Below are positions 1-9,414 of a DNA stretch of 64,000 nucleotides, piece by piece. The notes beneath the pieces are model-generated. The model made no database searches. It was given only the letters and a program-made list of their open reading frames with translations, and was not told the DNA's origin. Position 1 is the stretch's first letter. Each line of letters begins with the position of its first letter. This DNA comes from Olivibacter sp. SDN3 (lineage in GTDB: Bacteria > Bacteroidota > Bacteroidia > Sphingobacteriales > Sphingobacteriaceae), in assembly GCF_014334135.1 (NCBI RefSeq), contig NZ_CP060497.1, positions 1,302,001 to 1,366,000 of the forward strand, written 5' to 3'. A program made the position numbers and the translations under genes.

Positions 1-1
1 C

Positions 2-1225
2 TCCGGCTTATATCCAGCTATTATATTATCAGGCTACCGCCCTATCTTCATCATTAAAGGGAGTTTACATAAGGGTCAGCAATCGCTGACCTCACGAAAT
101 GTGCTTTTAGGCTTTCAATTTATTGTTGCATTTGTCTTTATCAGCACCATGCTGATCATTAACCGCCAAACGCAATTTATGAAAGAAAGTGATCGCGGAT
201 TTGATGCTAGTCACGTTGTTCACATTAAGAATCTGGCGATCTTCAGTGAGTCTTCTCAATTCTCCAATGTTCGGGAGCGAATGAAAGCTATCCCGGGTGT
301 ACAATCCGTAACTATCACCACGAATATCCCGGGTGGCATCGCACCAAATGACGAAGAATTTTCTTTTAAGGATAAATCTTACGCACTGAACCATTTGGGG
401 GTAGATTTTGAATATTTCGAAACTTTAGGTATGGATGTAGTGGAAGGCAGAGTCTTTTCAACACAATTCCAATCGGATACCGCGCACGCCATTGTGCTTA
501 ACGAACGCGCCGCAAAAAGCTTGGGCGTTGCACAACCATTGGGCGAGACGATGCGCATATGTGATCAGAGCTACAAGATAGTGGGAATAGTGAAGGATAG
601 TAAAATGCTGGGTTTTGAACAATTAGTCAAACCTACGGCCTATACGCTTCAAACGAAATGCAGCTATCCTAATCACCCATTCAAAACTGAAATTTTAGCG
701 AAACTGGAAGGCAACAAGGTCCGTACAGCCCTAAACGCTTTGGAAAAACAATGGTCAAGCATCAATACGTTAGATGGCAAATTCTTTAATTACGATTTTG
801 TTGATCAGCGCTACGCCGCTTTATATGCTCAACAGGAACAATTACAACGAGCGTTTATGTCTTTTACGATCTTAATCATGCTGGTAGCGCTAATAGGCTT
901 ATTTAGTATGTCAGCCTATGCTATTACCGTTCGTGAAAAAGAAGTAGGTATTCGCAAGGTGCTCGGGGCAAATGCGCACCAAATTTTGCTGTTATTGAAC
1001 AAACCTTTTATAAGATTGGTGACGATCGCTATCTTGATTGCAACTCCAATAGCATGGTGGGGAGCGAGCCAATGGTTGGATACCTTTGCTTATCGCATTG
1101 AACTGTCCTGGTGGATTTTTGCAGTCGGCGCCGCGTTAACTTTACTATTAGTTTTTATCACCGTAAGCTATCAAGCTTTTAAGGCAGCAATTGTAAATCC
1201 CGTAGACACATTGAGGAATGAATGA
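2..1225 (+). CDS. ABC transporter permease, MacB/FtsX type (5' end cut by window)
   Basis: The reading frame is open from base 2, so the gene begins before the window; the GTG at 101 lies inside it. The visible part has a transmembrane segment followed by a soluble MacB-type periplasmic domain and a C-terminal FtsX domain with three hydrophobic segments. The cytoplasmic motif REKEVGIRKVLGA is typical of FtsX permeases. The protein ends at a TGA at 1223-1225. The matching ATPase follows after about 100 bases, so the two probably form one inner-membrane exporter or stress-sensing complex. Bacteroidota carry many such permeases, often of unknown substrate; none is suggested here. Confidence 0.9.
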   Translation, partial: SGLYPAIILSGYRPIFIIKGSLHKGQQSLTSRNVLLGFQFIVAFVFISTMLIINRQTQFMKESDRGFDASHVVHIKNLAIFSESSQFSNVRERMKAIPGVQSVTITTNIPGGIAPNDEEFSFKDKSYALNHLGVDFEYFETLGMDVVEGRVFSTQFQSDTAHAIVLNERAAKSLGVAQPLGETMRICDQSYKIVGIVKDSKMLGFEQLVKPTAYTLQTKCSYPNHPFKTEILAKLEGNKVRTALNALEKQWSSINTLDGKFFNYDFVDQRYAALYAQQEQLQRAFMSFTILIMLVALIGLFSMSAYAITVREKEVGIRKVLGANAHQILLLLNKPFIRLVTIAILIATPIAWWGASQWLDTFAYRIELSWWIFAVGAALTLLLVFITVSYQAFKAAIVNPVDTLRNE

Positions 1226-1329
1226 TATGACGTGGACACTTCATTGAAGGCCCGCAGCATGCGACTTTGATACTAAAATAACCACAAAAAAACACTATAC
1301 TCGTAAAACAAAAAACACAAAAGAAAAAC

Positions 1330-1995
1330 ATGATTCAGCTGAACAATATTTTCAAATGGTATAATGTAGGAGGTGCCAGAGCTTTTGTACTAAAAGATAT
1401 CAATCTCACTATTAATGAAGGAGAATTTGTTTCCATTATGGGTCCCTCAGGTTCGGGAAAATCGACCTTATTGCATATCCTAGGTCTACTGGATGAGCCC
1501 AATGAAGGAAGTTATCTCTTCCAAGGAGAAGAAGTGCTCCACCTTAAGGAAAAGCAACGCTCTACCCTCTATAAAGAGCATATTGGTTTTGTTTTTCAGG
1601 CCTACCACCTGATCGATGAGCTTACCGTTTATGAAAATATCGAAACCCCCTTGATTTATAAGAATTTAAAAGGAAGTGAGCGAAAAGCGATCGTAGCCGA
1701 TCTGATCGACCGCTTTGGCATTGTGGGTAAAAAGGACCTTTTCCCAGCACAGCTTTCCGGCGGTCAGCAACAACTGGTTGGGATCGCCCGAGCACTGGCG
1801 ACTAAACCAAAACTCCTGCTGGCAGACGAGCCCACGGGCAACCTTAACTCCAAGCAAGGAGAAGAAATCATGAACCTCTTCAAGCAGTTGAATGAAGAAG
1901 ATGGTGTTACCATTATACAGGTTACCCATTCCGAAAAAAATGCCGAATATGGTAGTCGCATTATTGAGCTTTTGGATGGACAGGTAGTAATCTAG
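1330..1995 (+). CDS. ABC transporter ATP-binding protein (MacB/LolD type)
   Basis: This 221-residue ATPase has the size and order of the LolD/MacB family: Walker A GPSGSGKST near residues 38-46, Q-loop, signature LSGGQ near 142 and Walker B LLLADEPTGNLN. It would energise the FtsX permease encoded just upstream. One oddity is that the residues after the signature read QQQLVGIARA, where the family usually has QQQRVAIARA; the normally conserved Arg is Leu. The gene ends 2 bases before the convergent lipase gene, leaving no room for a separate terminator. Confidence 0.93.
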   Translation: MIQLNNIFKWYNVGGARAFVLKDINLTINEGEFVSIMGPSGSGKSTLLHILGLLDEPNEGSYLFQGEEVLHLKEKQRSTLYKEHIGFVFQAYHLIDELTVYENIETPLIYKNLKGSERKAIVADLIDRFGIVGKKDLFPAQLSGGQQQLVGIARALATKPKLLLADEPTGNLNSKQGEEIMNLFKQLNEEDGVTIIQVTHSEKNAEYGSRIIELLDGQVVI

Positions 1996-1997
1996 TT

Positions 1998-3137
1998 TTA
2001 ATACTGCTTTTCTACTAAATAAGCATAAGGTTTAAGGGCATGGTGTACAAAAACATTATGCCCTGTATCTGGATACAATTTATAATACTCTTCGTCGGGT
2101 TGAAGGACAATAGGTGTTCCTGCACGCATATAGTTCATGCTTTCAGCATAAGTTGGTTCTTCCATTTCCGGTAATAATTTATGGATCTGTTTATACAAGT
2201 CTTTACCAAGATATTTTTTAAAATTTTTGCGCGATTTCTTAGATGATCTATCCAGTTTTTTGTAAGCGTGTTTAAGGTATAGCCTTACCAAAAACGACTT
2301 TTGCTTGTTAATTGCCGCGTATGCATCAGTAAAAGGGTTCAAATGATTGAAATCATCCAAAGCTTGCAGTGAAAAAGGTGTCTCAGGCACCCAGTCGCTC
2401 GCATTCACCACGGTAAAGGCCCAGCCCCCTCGGTTAATAAAATCGAAATCGTAGGCATAATACAGATTTCCAGGTTTTGGCGCCGCACTGCAATAGGTTT
2501 TTATCTTAAGATCCGAAGGCAGTTCTCCATGTTTAATTTTGTACCGCAACAGCGAATTTAGCAGAAAAGCCAGAGCTCCTCCCTGACTATGCCCCACCAC
2601 ATAGATATTCCGAACATTATTTTCGTATTGCTCTTCTATCTTTTCGATTATACCGGGAGCCATACTAGCGATCCCAATGGTCCAGCCGGCATGTACGGTA
2701 GCCCGCTGATTATCTGCAAAGTGATAGTCAAACAGGGTTGAGTCGTTCAACCGAATACTTCCCTGAGCGGGCAACATTACACTATAGAAATTTTCCAACC
2801 AGCTTGCCCCATCATTGACTGTTCCACGAATGGAAATAACCATTGCACTTGTGTCCTCGCGCAACCACAGGTCCCATCTATTTCGCAGACCCAATTCCGG
2901 AGAACGGTAAACCCTTAAATAGCCCGCAGGTGACTCTAAATAATCTGGCCCGGGTTTCAGCGTATCTGCCAGACTGGAAACGATCCGCAGCATATCCAGA
3001 TACTCCTGCTTATCAAACCCAGTTTTTAGTTCCTGCGCATGCGCCCGGTAAGGCACCGGCCATAACAAAACCATAACCATTGATACAATAAAAAAAAGAC
3101 GACGGTATGCGAAAGAGGTTTTTCTTAAAAGAGTCAT
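1998..3137 (-). CDS. secreted class-3 lipase family protein
   Basis: An alpha/beta hydrolase of the Lipase_3 type with the nucleophile elbow GHSQGG near residue 180 (the Ser is the expected nucleophile). The frame is open upstream to 3209, but I place the start at 3137 because the protein then begins with a basic N-terminus, a hydrophobic stretch and a likely signal peptidase site after AHA (AHA/QELK). It should act in the periplasm or outside on esters or lipids; the substrate is not evident. It is divergent from dctA and convergent with the ABC ATPase. Confidence 0.8.
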   Translation of the reverse strand: MTLLRKTSFAYRRLFFIVSMVMVLLWPVPYRAHAQELKTGFDKQEYLDMLRIVSSLADTLKPGPDYLESPAGYLRVYRSPELGLRNRWDLWLREDTSAMVISIRGTVNDGASWLENFYSVMLPAQGSIRLNDSTLFDYHFADNQRATVHAGWTIGIASMAPGIIEKIEEQYENNVRNIYVVGHSQGGALAFLLNSLLRYKIKHGELPSDLKIKTYCSAAPKPGNLYYAYDFDFINRGGWAFTVVNASDWVPETPFSLQALDDFNHLNPFTDAYAAINKQKSFLVRLYLKHAYKKLDRSSKKSRKNFKKYLGKDLYKQIHKLLPEMEEPTYAESMNYMRAGTPIVLQPDEEYYKLYPDTGHNVFVHHALKPYAYLVEKQY

Positions 3138-3255
3138 TACTATTCTTTTATTTACCAAACAACAAAGCCATCGATGCAAATGTTTGTCTACAAGACAATA
3201 CACAACCACTTCTATTCCGGATATTTTTCTAACTTAGAATTTTTAACCCAGCAAT

Positions 3256-4503
3256 ATGAGTAAACTGATCAGAAGTTTATACTTTCAGGTAGTTATTGCC
3301 ATCCTATTAGGAATTTTTATAGGTCATTTTTTCCCTGCTTTTGGTCAGCAATTAAAACCACTGGGCGATGGTTTTATCAAGCTGGTAAAGATGATCATAG
3401 CTCCACTGATTTTCTGTACCGTGGTATTGGGCATTGCGGGAATGCAAAATGTTAAGAAAGTCGGGTCCGTCGGATTGAAAGCCATCATTTACTTTGAGAT
3501 CATGACCACTATCGCGCTGTTGCTCGGGCTGCTCATCGTAAACGTAGTGCAACCTGGAACCGGCATGGACGTCGATCCGAAGACCCTCGATAGCTCGAGC
3601 GTTAATAGCTTCATTGAGCAAAGTAAAGAACAGGAGAGTTTAGTAGATTTCTTACTACATATTATCCCCGATAATGTGATCGGAGCTCTTGCTCAGGGCG
3701 ATTTATTGCAGGTACTTTTTTTTGCCCTTCTGCTCGGCTTTGGTTTATCCAAGATTGGCAACGCAGCACAGCCTTTAATCAAAGTGATGCAATCCTTTCT
3801 CGACGGCCTTTTTGCTGTGATCAAGATTATCATGCGGGCAGCGCCATTAGGTGCTCTGGGAGCGATGGGTTTTACTATTGGCAAATACGGGCTAGGTTCA
3901 CTATCTAAACTTGGTTTATTGATGATCTGCTTTTACCTAACTTGTTTGATTTTTATATTCTTAATTGTAGGACTCGTATTATACCTGAACGGCTTCAGTG
4001 TTTGGAAGCTTCTAAAATATATCAAGGAAGAACTGCTTATCGTATTGGGAACTTCTTCATCTGAATCGGCGTTACCGGGCATTATGCAAAAGCTGGAAAA
4101 AGTGGGCTGCTCCAAACCAGTTGTAGGTTTGGTAATTCCCACAGGTTACTCCTTTAATCTCGACGGGACCTCCATTTACCTAACGATGGCTGCTGTTTTC
4201 ATCGCACAGGCACTGAACATGCATATGGATTTCGGCCAACAGCTCACCCTTCTGCTAGTGCTCTTGCTCACTTCCAAAGGAGCCGCTGGCGTAACGGGCA
4301 GTGGATTCATCATCCTTGCGGCCACTTTGCCGCTAGTGGGTCACGTTCCTGTAGAGTCTGTTGCCTTGGTCTTTGGTATTGACCGTTTTATGAGCGAAGC
4401 CCGAGCTCTAACCAATATCATAGGTAATACAGCAGCAACCGTGCTGATTTCTAAATGGGAGAAAGAAATTGATATGGAACAAGCGGAAATGATTCGTGTA
4501 TAA
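3256..4503 (+). CDS. dctA: dicarboxylate/amino acid:cation symporter, DctA-like
   Basis: A 415-residue, strongly hydrophobic protein of the DAACS family. It shows the serine-rich re-entrant loop (SSSES near residue 265) and the transport-core motif [10 protein letters not shown] near 298-308, followed by TMAAVFIAQ, a run that closely matches bacterial DctA. The family couples uptake of C4-dicarboxylates or glutamate/aspartate to protons or sodium. I favour C4-dicarboxylate transport by resemblance to DctA, but glutamate transport (GltP) is possible. Single gene, divergent from the lipase. Confidence 0.88.
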   Translation: MSKLIRSLYFQVVIAILLGIFIGHFFPAFGQQLKPLGDGFIKLVKMIIAPLIFCTVVLGIAGMQNVKKVGSVGLKAIIYFEIMTTIALLLGLLIVNVVQPGTGMDVDPKTLDSSSVNSFIEQSKEQESLVDFLLHIIPDNVIGALAQGDLLQVLFFALLLGFGLSKIGNAAQPLIKVMQSFLDGLFAVIKIIMRAAPLGALGAMGFTIGKYGLGSLSKLGLLMICFYLTCLIFIFLIVGLVLYLNGFSVWKLLKYIKEELLIVLGTSSSESALPGIMQKLEKVGCSKPVVGLVIPTGYSFNLDGTSIYLTMAAVFIAQALNMHMDFGQQLTLLLVLLLTSKGAAGVTGSGFIILAATLPLVGHVPVESVALVFGIDRFMSEARALTNIIGNTAATVLISKWEKEIDMEQAEMIRV

Positions 4504-4515
4504 CGGCCAACTGTC

Positions 4516-4547
4516 CGATTCCGAACACCACATGCACGATTCCGAAC
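4516..4547. repeat. 11-bp direct repeat, 21-bp period
   Basis: CGATTCCGAAC occurs at 4516-4526 and again at 4537-4547, two helical turns apart. The second copy also starts a short inverted repeat, TTCCGAACGGAA. It lies between dctA and the TolC-family gene, about 95-125 bases ahead of the latter, and could be a regulator binding site. No regulator is identified. Confidence 0.5.
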
Positions 4548-4641
4548 GGAACAGCATATTACACCCTAAATAACCTCCTGTAAATAAACTACATAAGAGT
4601 TTGGCTTGCACTGTGTATTGTTATGGCATAACAATTTCTAC

Positions 4642-5976
4642 ATGAACGCACGGAAGCATATCATCCTAATTTTCATCTATATTTTCCCCTTGCTAGCCTT
4701 TGGTCAGGACACCCTGCAGCATCATTTTAACTTGGAAGACTGTATCGAACTGGCGCTGAAAAACAATGCCAATGCGCAAATAAGTTCTGCAAACAGCGAG
4801 CTTGCCCATGTCGACTTAAAAGAGGCCAAAGCACGTTTACTTCCTACTTTAAATGGACAATTAAGTCACGAAATTAATACGGGTAGAAACACGAACCCTG
4901 TTACCAATGAGAACATTGTGAGCAGCTTTACGGCTGGGCAACAAAGCCTTAACACATCGGTTGTACTCTTCAATGGATTGAATCAATTGCGCACTATCCG
5001 CCAACAAGCCTTTCGCCACAAAGCTTTCCAAGCTGAAGAACAACGCGTGAAAGATGATTTAACTATGGACGTTATATTAGCTTATCTACAGGTTATTACC
5101 GCTCAGGATGTACTGGAACAGAGTAAGCAGCAACGCGAAGTTACGGCAAGGCAAGTTGAACGTCTATCTATTTTGATGAAAGACGGTGCTACCTCCCCCG
5201 GCGATTATTACGATATTAAAGGACAACTTTCAGGCGAGGAAGTTGCGGTATTAACGGCAGAAAACACGTTAAGGACAAATATCATTGCCTTGACCGCACT
5301 GTTAAATATTCCCTATTCCGATCAATTAACGTTTGAGCCTATAAAGCAAATCCCCGGCACCGATGCAGATTCGCTGGATGAACAAACACTATATCAACGG
5401 GCAGCCGAAAGTCTCGGCATACTAAAGGCGATGGAATTCTCCAAGCGAAGTGCCGACTATGGCCTTAGGGCATCTCGTTCACGATATTTTCCGACTTTGT
5501 CGCTAGGCGCCAATTTAGCCAGTAGATATTACAGCGAAACTACTAACGGGAACAACCATGACCCTTACTTCACGCAAATACAAGATAACCTCGGTAGAGG
5601 TGTTGGCCTTACCTTAAGCATTCCCATTTTAAATGGCTTTGCGCGTAAACAGGATGTGTCCCGTGCGAAAATAGCCGTTAGAACGTCTACAATTGATCTG
5701 GAAAACGCGCAGAACAATCTTCAGCAGCAAACCTCCCAAGTGTTAATCGATTTACGCACGGCGAAAGAAAAGTACCTAAAGACAAAAGCACAGGTAGATG
5801 CCTATAACGAGTTGTTTCGTGTAACCCAAGTACGTTTTGAAGCAGGAGCTATCAATTCTGTGGAGTTTCTCCAGCAAAAAAACAAGTACGATCAAGCCAA
5901 TATAGGTCTGGTGGTGGCACAATACGAATGGCAACTGCGTCAGCGAATTGCCAATTATTATAATGGCGAGCGTTAA
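4642..5976 (+). CDS. TolC family outer membrane protein
   Basis: A 444-residue outer membrane efflux protein with two OEP repeats: a signal peptide ending near FGQ, the DCIELALKNN helix at the start of the mature protein, long coiled-coil helices, and the second repeat beginning around LSIPILNGFARKQDVSRAK. I start it at 4642 rather than the open-frame start at 4606 because only the 4642 start gives a proper signal peptide. It would form a trimeric exit duct for a tripartite pump or type I secretion. No membrane-fusion protein is adjacent; the MacB-like genes at the window start could be partners, but that is inference. Confidence 0.9.
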   Translation: MNARKHIILIFIYIFPLLAFGQDTLQHHFNLEDCIELALKNNANAQISSANSELAHVDLKEAKARLLPTLNGQLSHEINTGRNTNPVTNENIVSSFTAGQQSLNTSVVLFNGLNQLRTIRQQAFRHKAFQAEEQRVKDDLTMDVILAYLQVITAQDVLEQSKQQREVTARQVERLSILMKDGATSPGDYYDIKGQLSGEEVAVLTAENTLRTNIIALTALLNIPYSDQLTFEPIKQIPGTDADSLDEQTLYQRAAESLGILKAMEFSKRSADYGLRASRSRYFPTLSLGANLASRYYSETTNGNNHDPYFTQIQDNLGRGVGLTLSIPILNGFARKQDVSRAKIAVRTSTIDLENAQNNLQQQTSQVLIDLRTAKEKYLKTKAQVDAYNELFRVTQVRFEAGAINSVEFLQQKNKYDQANIGLVVAQYEWQLRQRIANYYNGER

Positions 5977-6038
5977 TAATCGTTAAAATCGTTTTGGTTC
6001 TTTAACCCCTTGCAAAAAATAATTAACTTGCAACAGTT

Positions 6039-6830
6039 ATGGGCGATTTTGATTTTAGCTTTTTCAATGTTAGGTTGTTAGATTTTATAGACATCTTTTT
6101 GGTGGCTATTATCATCTATTATATATATAACCTCATTCGTGGTACGATCGCTGTAAACATCCTCATCGGGTTATTTATTATTTATTTAGCCTACCTCGTA
6201 GTTAAGCAGTCGCAAATGCGCTTGCTAACAGAAATTTTTGGTGGTTTTATTAGCGTAGGGTCCATCGCGTTAATCGTCGTGTTCCAACAAGAGATCAGGC
6301 GCTTTCTCATTCATATAGGTAAGAATATATCCTTCCGAAGGAACAGAAGGCTTTGGACACTATTCTTAGGAAAAAGAGAAGTTGAAAAAGATAACACCTC
6401 CCGTCTGAAACCCATCATCGATGCCTGCCGAAGTATGTCTAAATCACATACCGGGGCCCTTATCGTTTTTTCCAAATTCTTTGATGAAGAATACTATCAA
6501 AATAGTGGAGAATTCATTGATGCAGAAATATCCAAACGTTTACTGGAAAGCATTTTTCAAAAACACAGTCCCTTACACGATGGGGCCCTGGTTATTGTAG
6601 ACTTCCGTATAAAAACTGCGAGCTGCATCCTTCCCCTATCAGATAGTGAAGACCTCCCCCTACATTTTGGTTTACGCCACCGAGCTGGCATAGGTGTTAC
6701 GGAAATGAGTGATGCCGTAGCAGTTATCGTTTCTGAAGAAACCGGAGAAATTTCTTATGCCAAGCAGGGTAATGTAAATATGAACATCACCCACGAGGAG
6801 TTGGAGCACTTATTAAATGAGGATGTCTAA
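6039..6830 (+). CDS. cdaA: diadenylate cyclase CdaA (DisA_N domain)
   Basis: A 263-residue membrane-bound diadenylate cyclase that makes c-di-AMP from two ATP. Three hydrophobic segments occupy about residues 15-85, then comes the DisA_N catalytic domain with the DGA motif at 181-183 (context SPLHDGALV) and the RHR motif at 213-215 (context GLRHRAGIG). These are the catalytic signatures of the family. c-di-AMP controls osmolyte transport and envelope homeostasis in many bacteria. No folP or CdaR-like partner gene is next to it; the downstream neighbours are a two-component pair. Confidence 0.95.
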   Translation: MGDFDFSFFNVRLLDFIDIFLVAIIIYYIYNLIRGTIAVNILIGLFIIYLAYLVVKQSQMRLLTEIFGGFISVGSIALIVVFQQEIRRFLIHIGKNISFRRNRRLWTLFLGKREVEKDNTSRLKPIIDACRSMSKSHTGALIVFSKFFDEEYYQNSGEFIDAEISKRLLESIFQKHSPLHDGALVIVDFRIKTASCILPLSDSEDLPLHFGLRHRAGIGVTEMSDAVAVIVSEETGEISYAKQGNVNMNITHEELEHLLNEDV

Positions 6831-6963
6831 ATATCCGCCTATTACTACCATTCGGCCATTATATCTTCCCTTTCATCTGAAATAGCTTTATCTTGTAAGT
6901 AAATGATCTCATTTTCGCAAGCAGAAGATAGAAACAAATTGTGTAACTTCAACTTTATACATC

Positions 6964-8019
6964 ATGGCTAATCTGACACTAACATCCAATCGGTGGCTAA
7001 AACTGAACGTATTACTTTTTTTTACGGGTCTTTTTCTTGCTTGCATTATATTCATCGTGCGATCCATTATAATTAGCGAATGGCAGCTAAGGAGTTTATT
7101 CATAGGAGCTGTGTTTAGTAGTGCTATCTGCTTGTCTATAACCAATAGTTATCTTATCGGGGAGCGGTATATGCTCGATTGGCAAAATAGACCCTGGCTT
7201 TCTTTTGCTTTATATTTTCTGCTATGCAGTATGGGTATGATTGTTGGTTTGGAATTAGCACATCTTCTGTTATATCTACTCTATGATTTTCCCATCGGTT
7301 TTCCTCATTGGAATGAATACCTATATAATACTATCATTGTGCTTGTACTGTGTTGCCTGATCTACCTATACCATTATAGGAAAGCCCAAGAAAAGGCCAT
7401 GCTTCAAGAAAAAGAGCTTGATCTCTTAAAGCTAAAGCAGCTGAAGACTCAGGTAGAATTGGATGCCTTGCAAGCCAAAATAAATCCTCATTTTCTATAC
7501 AATGCACTCAACTCCATTGCGACATTGATTAAGGAAGATCCCGATCAGGCTGAAACCATGACCATTAAGCTTTCTAAGTTATTTCGTTATAGCATCAACA
7601 GCAACCAAGAAAACCTAATTCCCTTACGTGAGGAGCTGGATATCGTTGACAATTATCTACAGATCGAAAAAATTCGTTTTGGTAATCGTATTAAGTTTAC
7701 ATTTGAAGTACAAGACGCTGTACTGCATTATAAGGTTCCACGTTTTCTACTCCAACCAATGGTAGAAAATGCCATCAAACATGGGTTGAAAGATTGCGTA
7801 ACCGGAGGTTTGTTAACGTTGAAAATTTTGGAACATCAGAAAGGCTTAAAAATAGCACTGGAAGACAATGGCATACCTTTTCCAGAGGAACTCCATATAG
7901 GATATGGCTTGCAGAGCACCTATGATAAGTTAACGCTCTTGTATGGAGATGAAGCATCCATACAGCTGGTTAATCATCCTACCAAAGAAATATGCATACT
8001 AATTCCGATAAAGCAATGA
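6964..8019 (+). CDS. LytS/YpdA-type sensor histidine kinase
   Basis: A 351-residue kinase with four hydrophobic segments in the first 135 residues and no obvious extracellular domain, a short coiled coil (about 140-170), then a His_kinase domain with INPHFLYNAL (His176 is the predicted phosphorylation site), and an ATPase domain with the N-box MVENAIKHG at 266-274. Its stop overlaps the start of the response regulator gene by ATGA (8016-8019), indicating translational coupling. The stimulus is not evident. Confidence 0.93.
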   Translation: MANLTLTSNRWLKLNVLLFFTGLFLACIIFIVRSIIISEWQLRSLFIGAVFSSAICLSITNSYLIGERYMLDWQNRPWLSFALYFLLCSMGMIVGLELAHLLLYLLYDFPIGFPHWNEYLYNTIIVLVLCCLIYLYHYRKAQEKAMLQEKELDLLKLKQLKTQVELDALQAKINPHFLYNALNSIATLIKEDPDQAETMTIKLSKLFRYSINSNQENLIPLREELDIVDNYLQIEKIRFGNRIKFTFEVQDAVLHYKVPRFLLQPMVENAIKHGLKDCVTGGLLTLKILEHQKGLKIALEDNGIPFPEELHIGYGLQSTYDKLTLLYGDEASIQLVNHPTKEICILIPIKQ

Positions 8020-8765
8020 TAAAAACCATCATAATTGACGACGAGCCTTTGGCCCGGAAGCGTTTACGGACTTTATTAGAAGATTTCAGCGATAAAATTG
8101 CGCTCATAGCAGAGGCCTCTAATGGCAAAGATGCGTTAGCACTGATGGAACGTTTACACCCCGATCTTATCTTTTTAGATATTGAAATGCCTGCTATGAA
8201 CGGCTTTGAAATGCTTCGGCAATTGAAAACGAAGCCTGCGGTTGTTTTTATCACGGCTTATGATCAGTTTGCCATAAAGGCTTTTGAAGAAAATGCGTTA
8301 GACTATCTCATGAAGCCGGTCGAAAAAGACCGCTTATGTAAAACCATCGTTCGTGTAGAGCAAGACCTGCATGCGTCATTTGATATTATCCAACGTTTTC
8401 TCGAAGGGGCATTAATAAAACCTAAGAAAGAAATCAGCAGCATCAGTATTAAAGTTGGCGATCGGATAATCTTTATAAAAACCGCAGATATTGTTTTTAT
8501 AGTAGCCGAAGAAAAATATGTTTTCTTATACGACACAAAAGGGAATAAACACTTGACTGACTATACCCTTCAACGGCTGGAAGAAAAGCTTCCTAATGAT
8601 TTTTTGAGGATCCATAGAGGCAGTATCATTAACCGTCACTACATTAAAGAAATAAGAAAAGGTTTTAACGGCTCTTTTACCTTCGTCATGGCAAACCCTG
8701 AAGCAAGCCGACTCAAATCCAGCCGAGGGTATCAAGAAGCCATCCGCATGCAACTGGATCTATAA
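8016..8765 (+). CDS. LytTR family response regulator
   Basis: A 249-residue regulator with a receiver domain (acidic pair Asp8-Asp9, phospho-acceptor Asp55 in FLDIEMP, Thr80 and Lys100) and a C-terminal LytTR DNA-binding domain (about 145-245). The open frame extends back to 7992, but the start at 8016 overlaps the kinase stop as ATGA and gives the standard MIKTIIIDDEP N-terminus. Works with the kinase immediately upstream. Targets unknown. Confidence 0.93.
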   Translation: MIKTIIIDDEPLARKRLRTLLEDFSDKIALIAEASNGKDALALMERLHPDLIFLDIEMPAMNGFEMLRQLKTKPAVVFITAYDQFAIKAFEENALDYLMKPVEKDRLCKTIVRVEQDLHASFDIIQRFLEGALIKPKKEISSISIKVGDRIIFIKTADIVFIVAEEKYVFLYDTKGNKHLTDYTLQRLEEKLPNDFLRIHRGSIINRHYIKEIRKGFNGSFTFVMANPEASRLKSSRGYQEAIRMQLDL

Positions 8766-8796
8766 GTCAGGGCGCCTCACGTGATATTATCACATT

Positions 8797-8826
8797 AAAA
8801 AGCCTCACCGATTTTGTCGGGAGGCC
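8797..8826 (-). terminator. intrinsic terminator of the bacilliredoxin gene
   Basis: On the minus strand a hairpin of GCCTCCCGA and TCGGTGAGGC (one bulged base, 5-nt loop) is followed by five T residues. It sits 30 bases after the stop codon of the minus-strand bacilliredoxin gene. It may also slow transcription arriving from the response regulator gene, but there is no T-tract on the plus strand. Confidence 0.7.
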
Positions 8827-8855
8827 CTTAAAATAAGATATGATTGTCTAAATCA

Positions 8856-9266
8856 CTAGCAATATTCGTCAAAAGCAGCAATGAGGTTATCGGCAATCAT
8901 CTGCGCCGGTCTTCCTTCAATATTGTGCCTTTCGATCATATGCACTAATTTTCCATCTTTAAACAAAGCCATGGCCGGAGAAGAAGGAGGGTACGGCAAC
9001 ATGTAGCCACGTGCTTTATCTACTGCGTCTTTCTCCATACCCGCAAATACCGTTACTATTTTCGACGGGTGTTTTTCGTTTTGAACAGCTACACGGGCAG
9101 CAGGACGTGCATTTGCCGCCGCGCAACCACATACCGAGTTAACCACCACAAATACGGTTCCTTCAGAATTGATGGCCGTATCCACCTCTTCCGGTGTTTT
9201 CAGTTCTTCAAAACCTACCGCAGTCAATTCCTTACGCATAGGTTCTACTAAATATTCTGGATACAT
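8856..9266 (-). CDS. BrxA/BrxB-family bacilliredoxin (YphP/YqiW)
   Basis: A 136-residue thioredoxin-fold protein of the DUF1094 family with the characteristic CGC motif at residues 46-48 (context NSVCGCAAANARPA). In bacilli these proteins remove bacillithiol from oxidised proteins; many Bacteroidota make bacillithiol or carry the homologue. Monocistronic, with its own promoter and terminator. Confidence 0.9.
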   Translation of the reverse strand: MYPEYLVEPMRKELTAVGFEELKTPEEVDTAINSEGTVFVVVNSVCGCAAANARPAARVAVQNEKHPSKIVTVFAGMEKDAVDKARGYMLPYPPSSPAMALFKDGKLVHMIERHNIEGRPAQMIADNLIAAFDEYC

Positions 9267-9297
9267 AAATGTTTAATTTTCGTTTCTTAAATGAATA

Positions 9298-9328
9298 CAA
9301 AGATAGTAGATACCAACGGTATAGACAA
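9298..9328 (-). promoter_or_regulatory. predicted promoter of the bacilliredoxin gene
   Basis: Minus-strand TTG (9326-9328), a 20-nt spacer, then TATCTTTG (9298-9305). This matches the Bacteroidota primary-sigma pattern. The start of transcription would be about 9294, giving a leader of roughly 28 nt. Confidence 0.65.
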
Positions 9329-9414
9329 TACAGCTATTTCAACATAATGTCAGATTAACACCGACTCCTTCCAGGCACTTATTAGGATAACTATTCTTAG
9401 GTCTTGTTCTTTGT

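Noticed and set aside
7992-8016. Upstream start for the LytTR regulator at 7992
   Set aside because: It would give an overlap of 28 bases and a non-standard N-terminus; the ATGA overlap at 8016 is the usual coupled arrangement.
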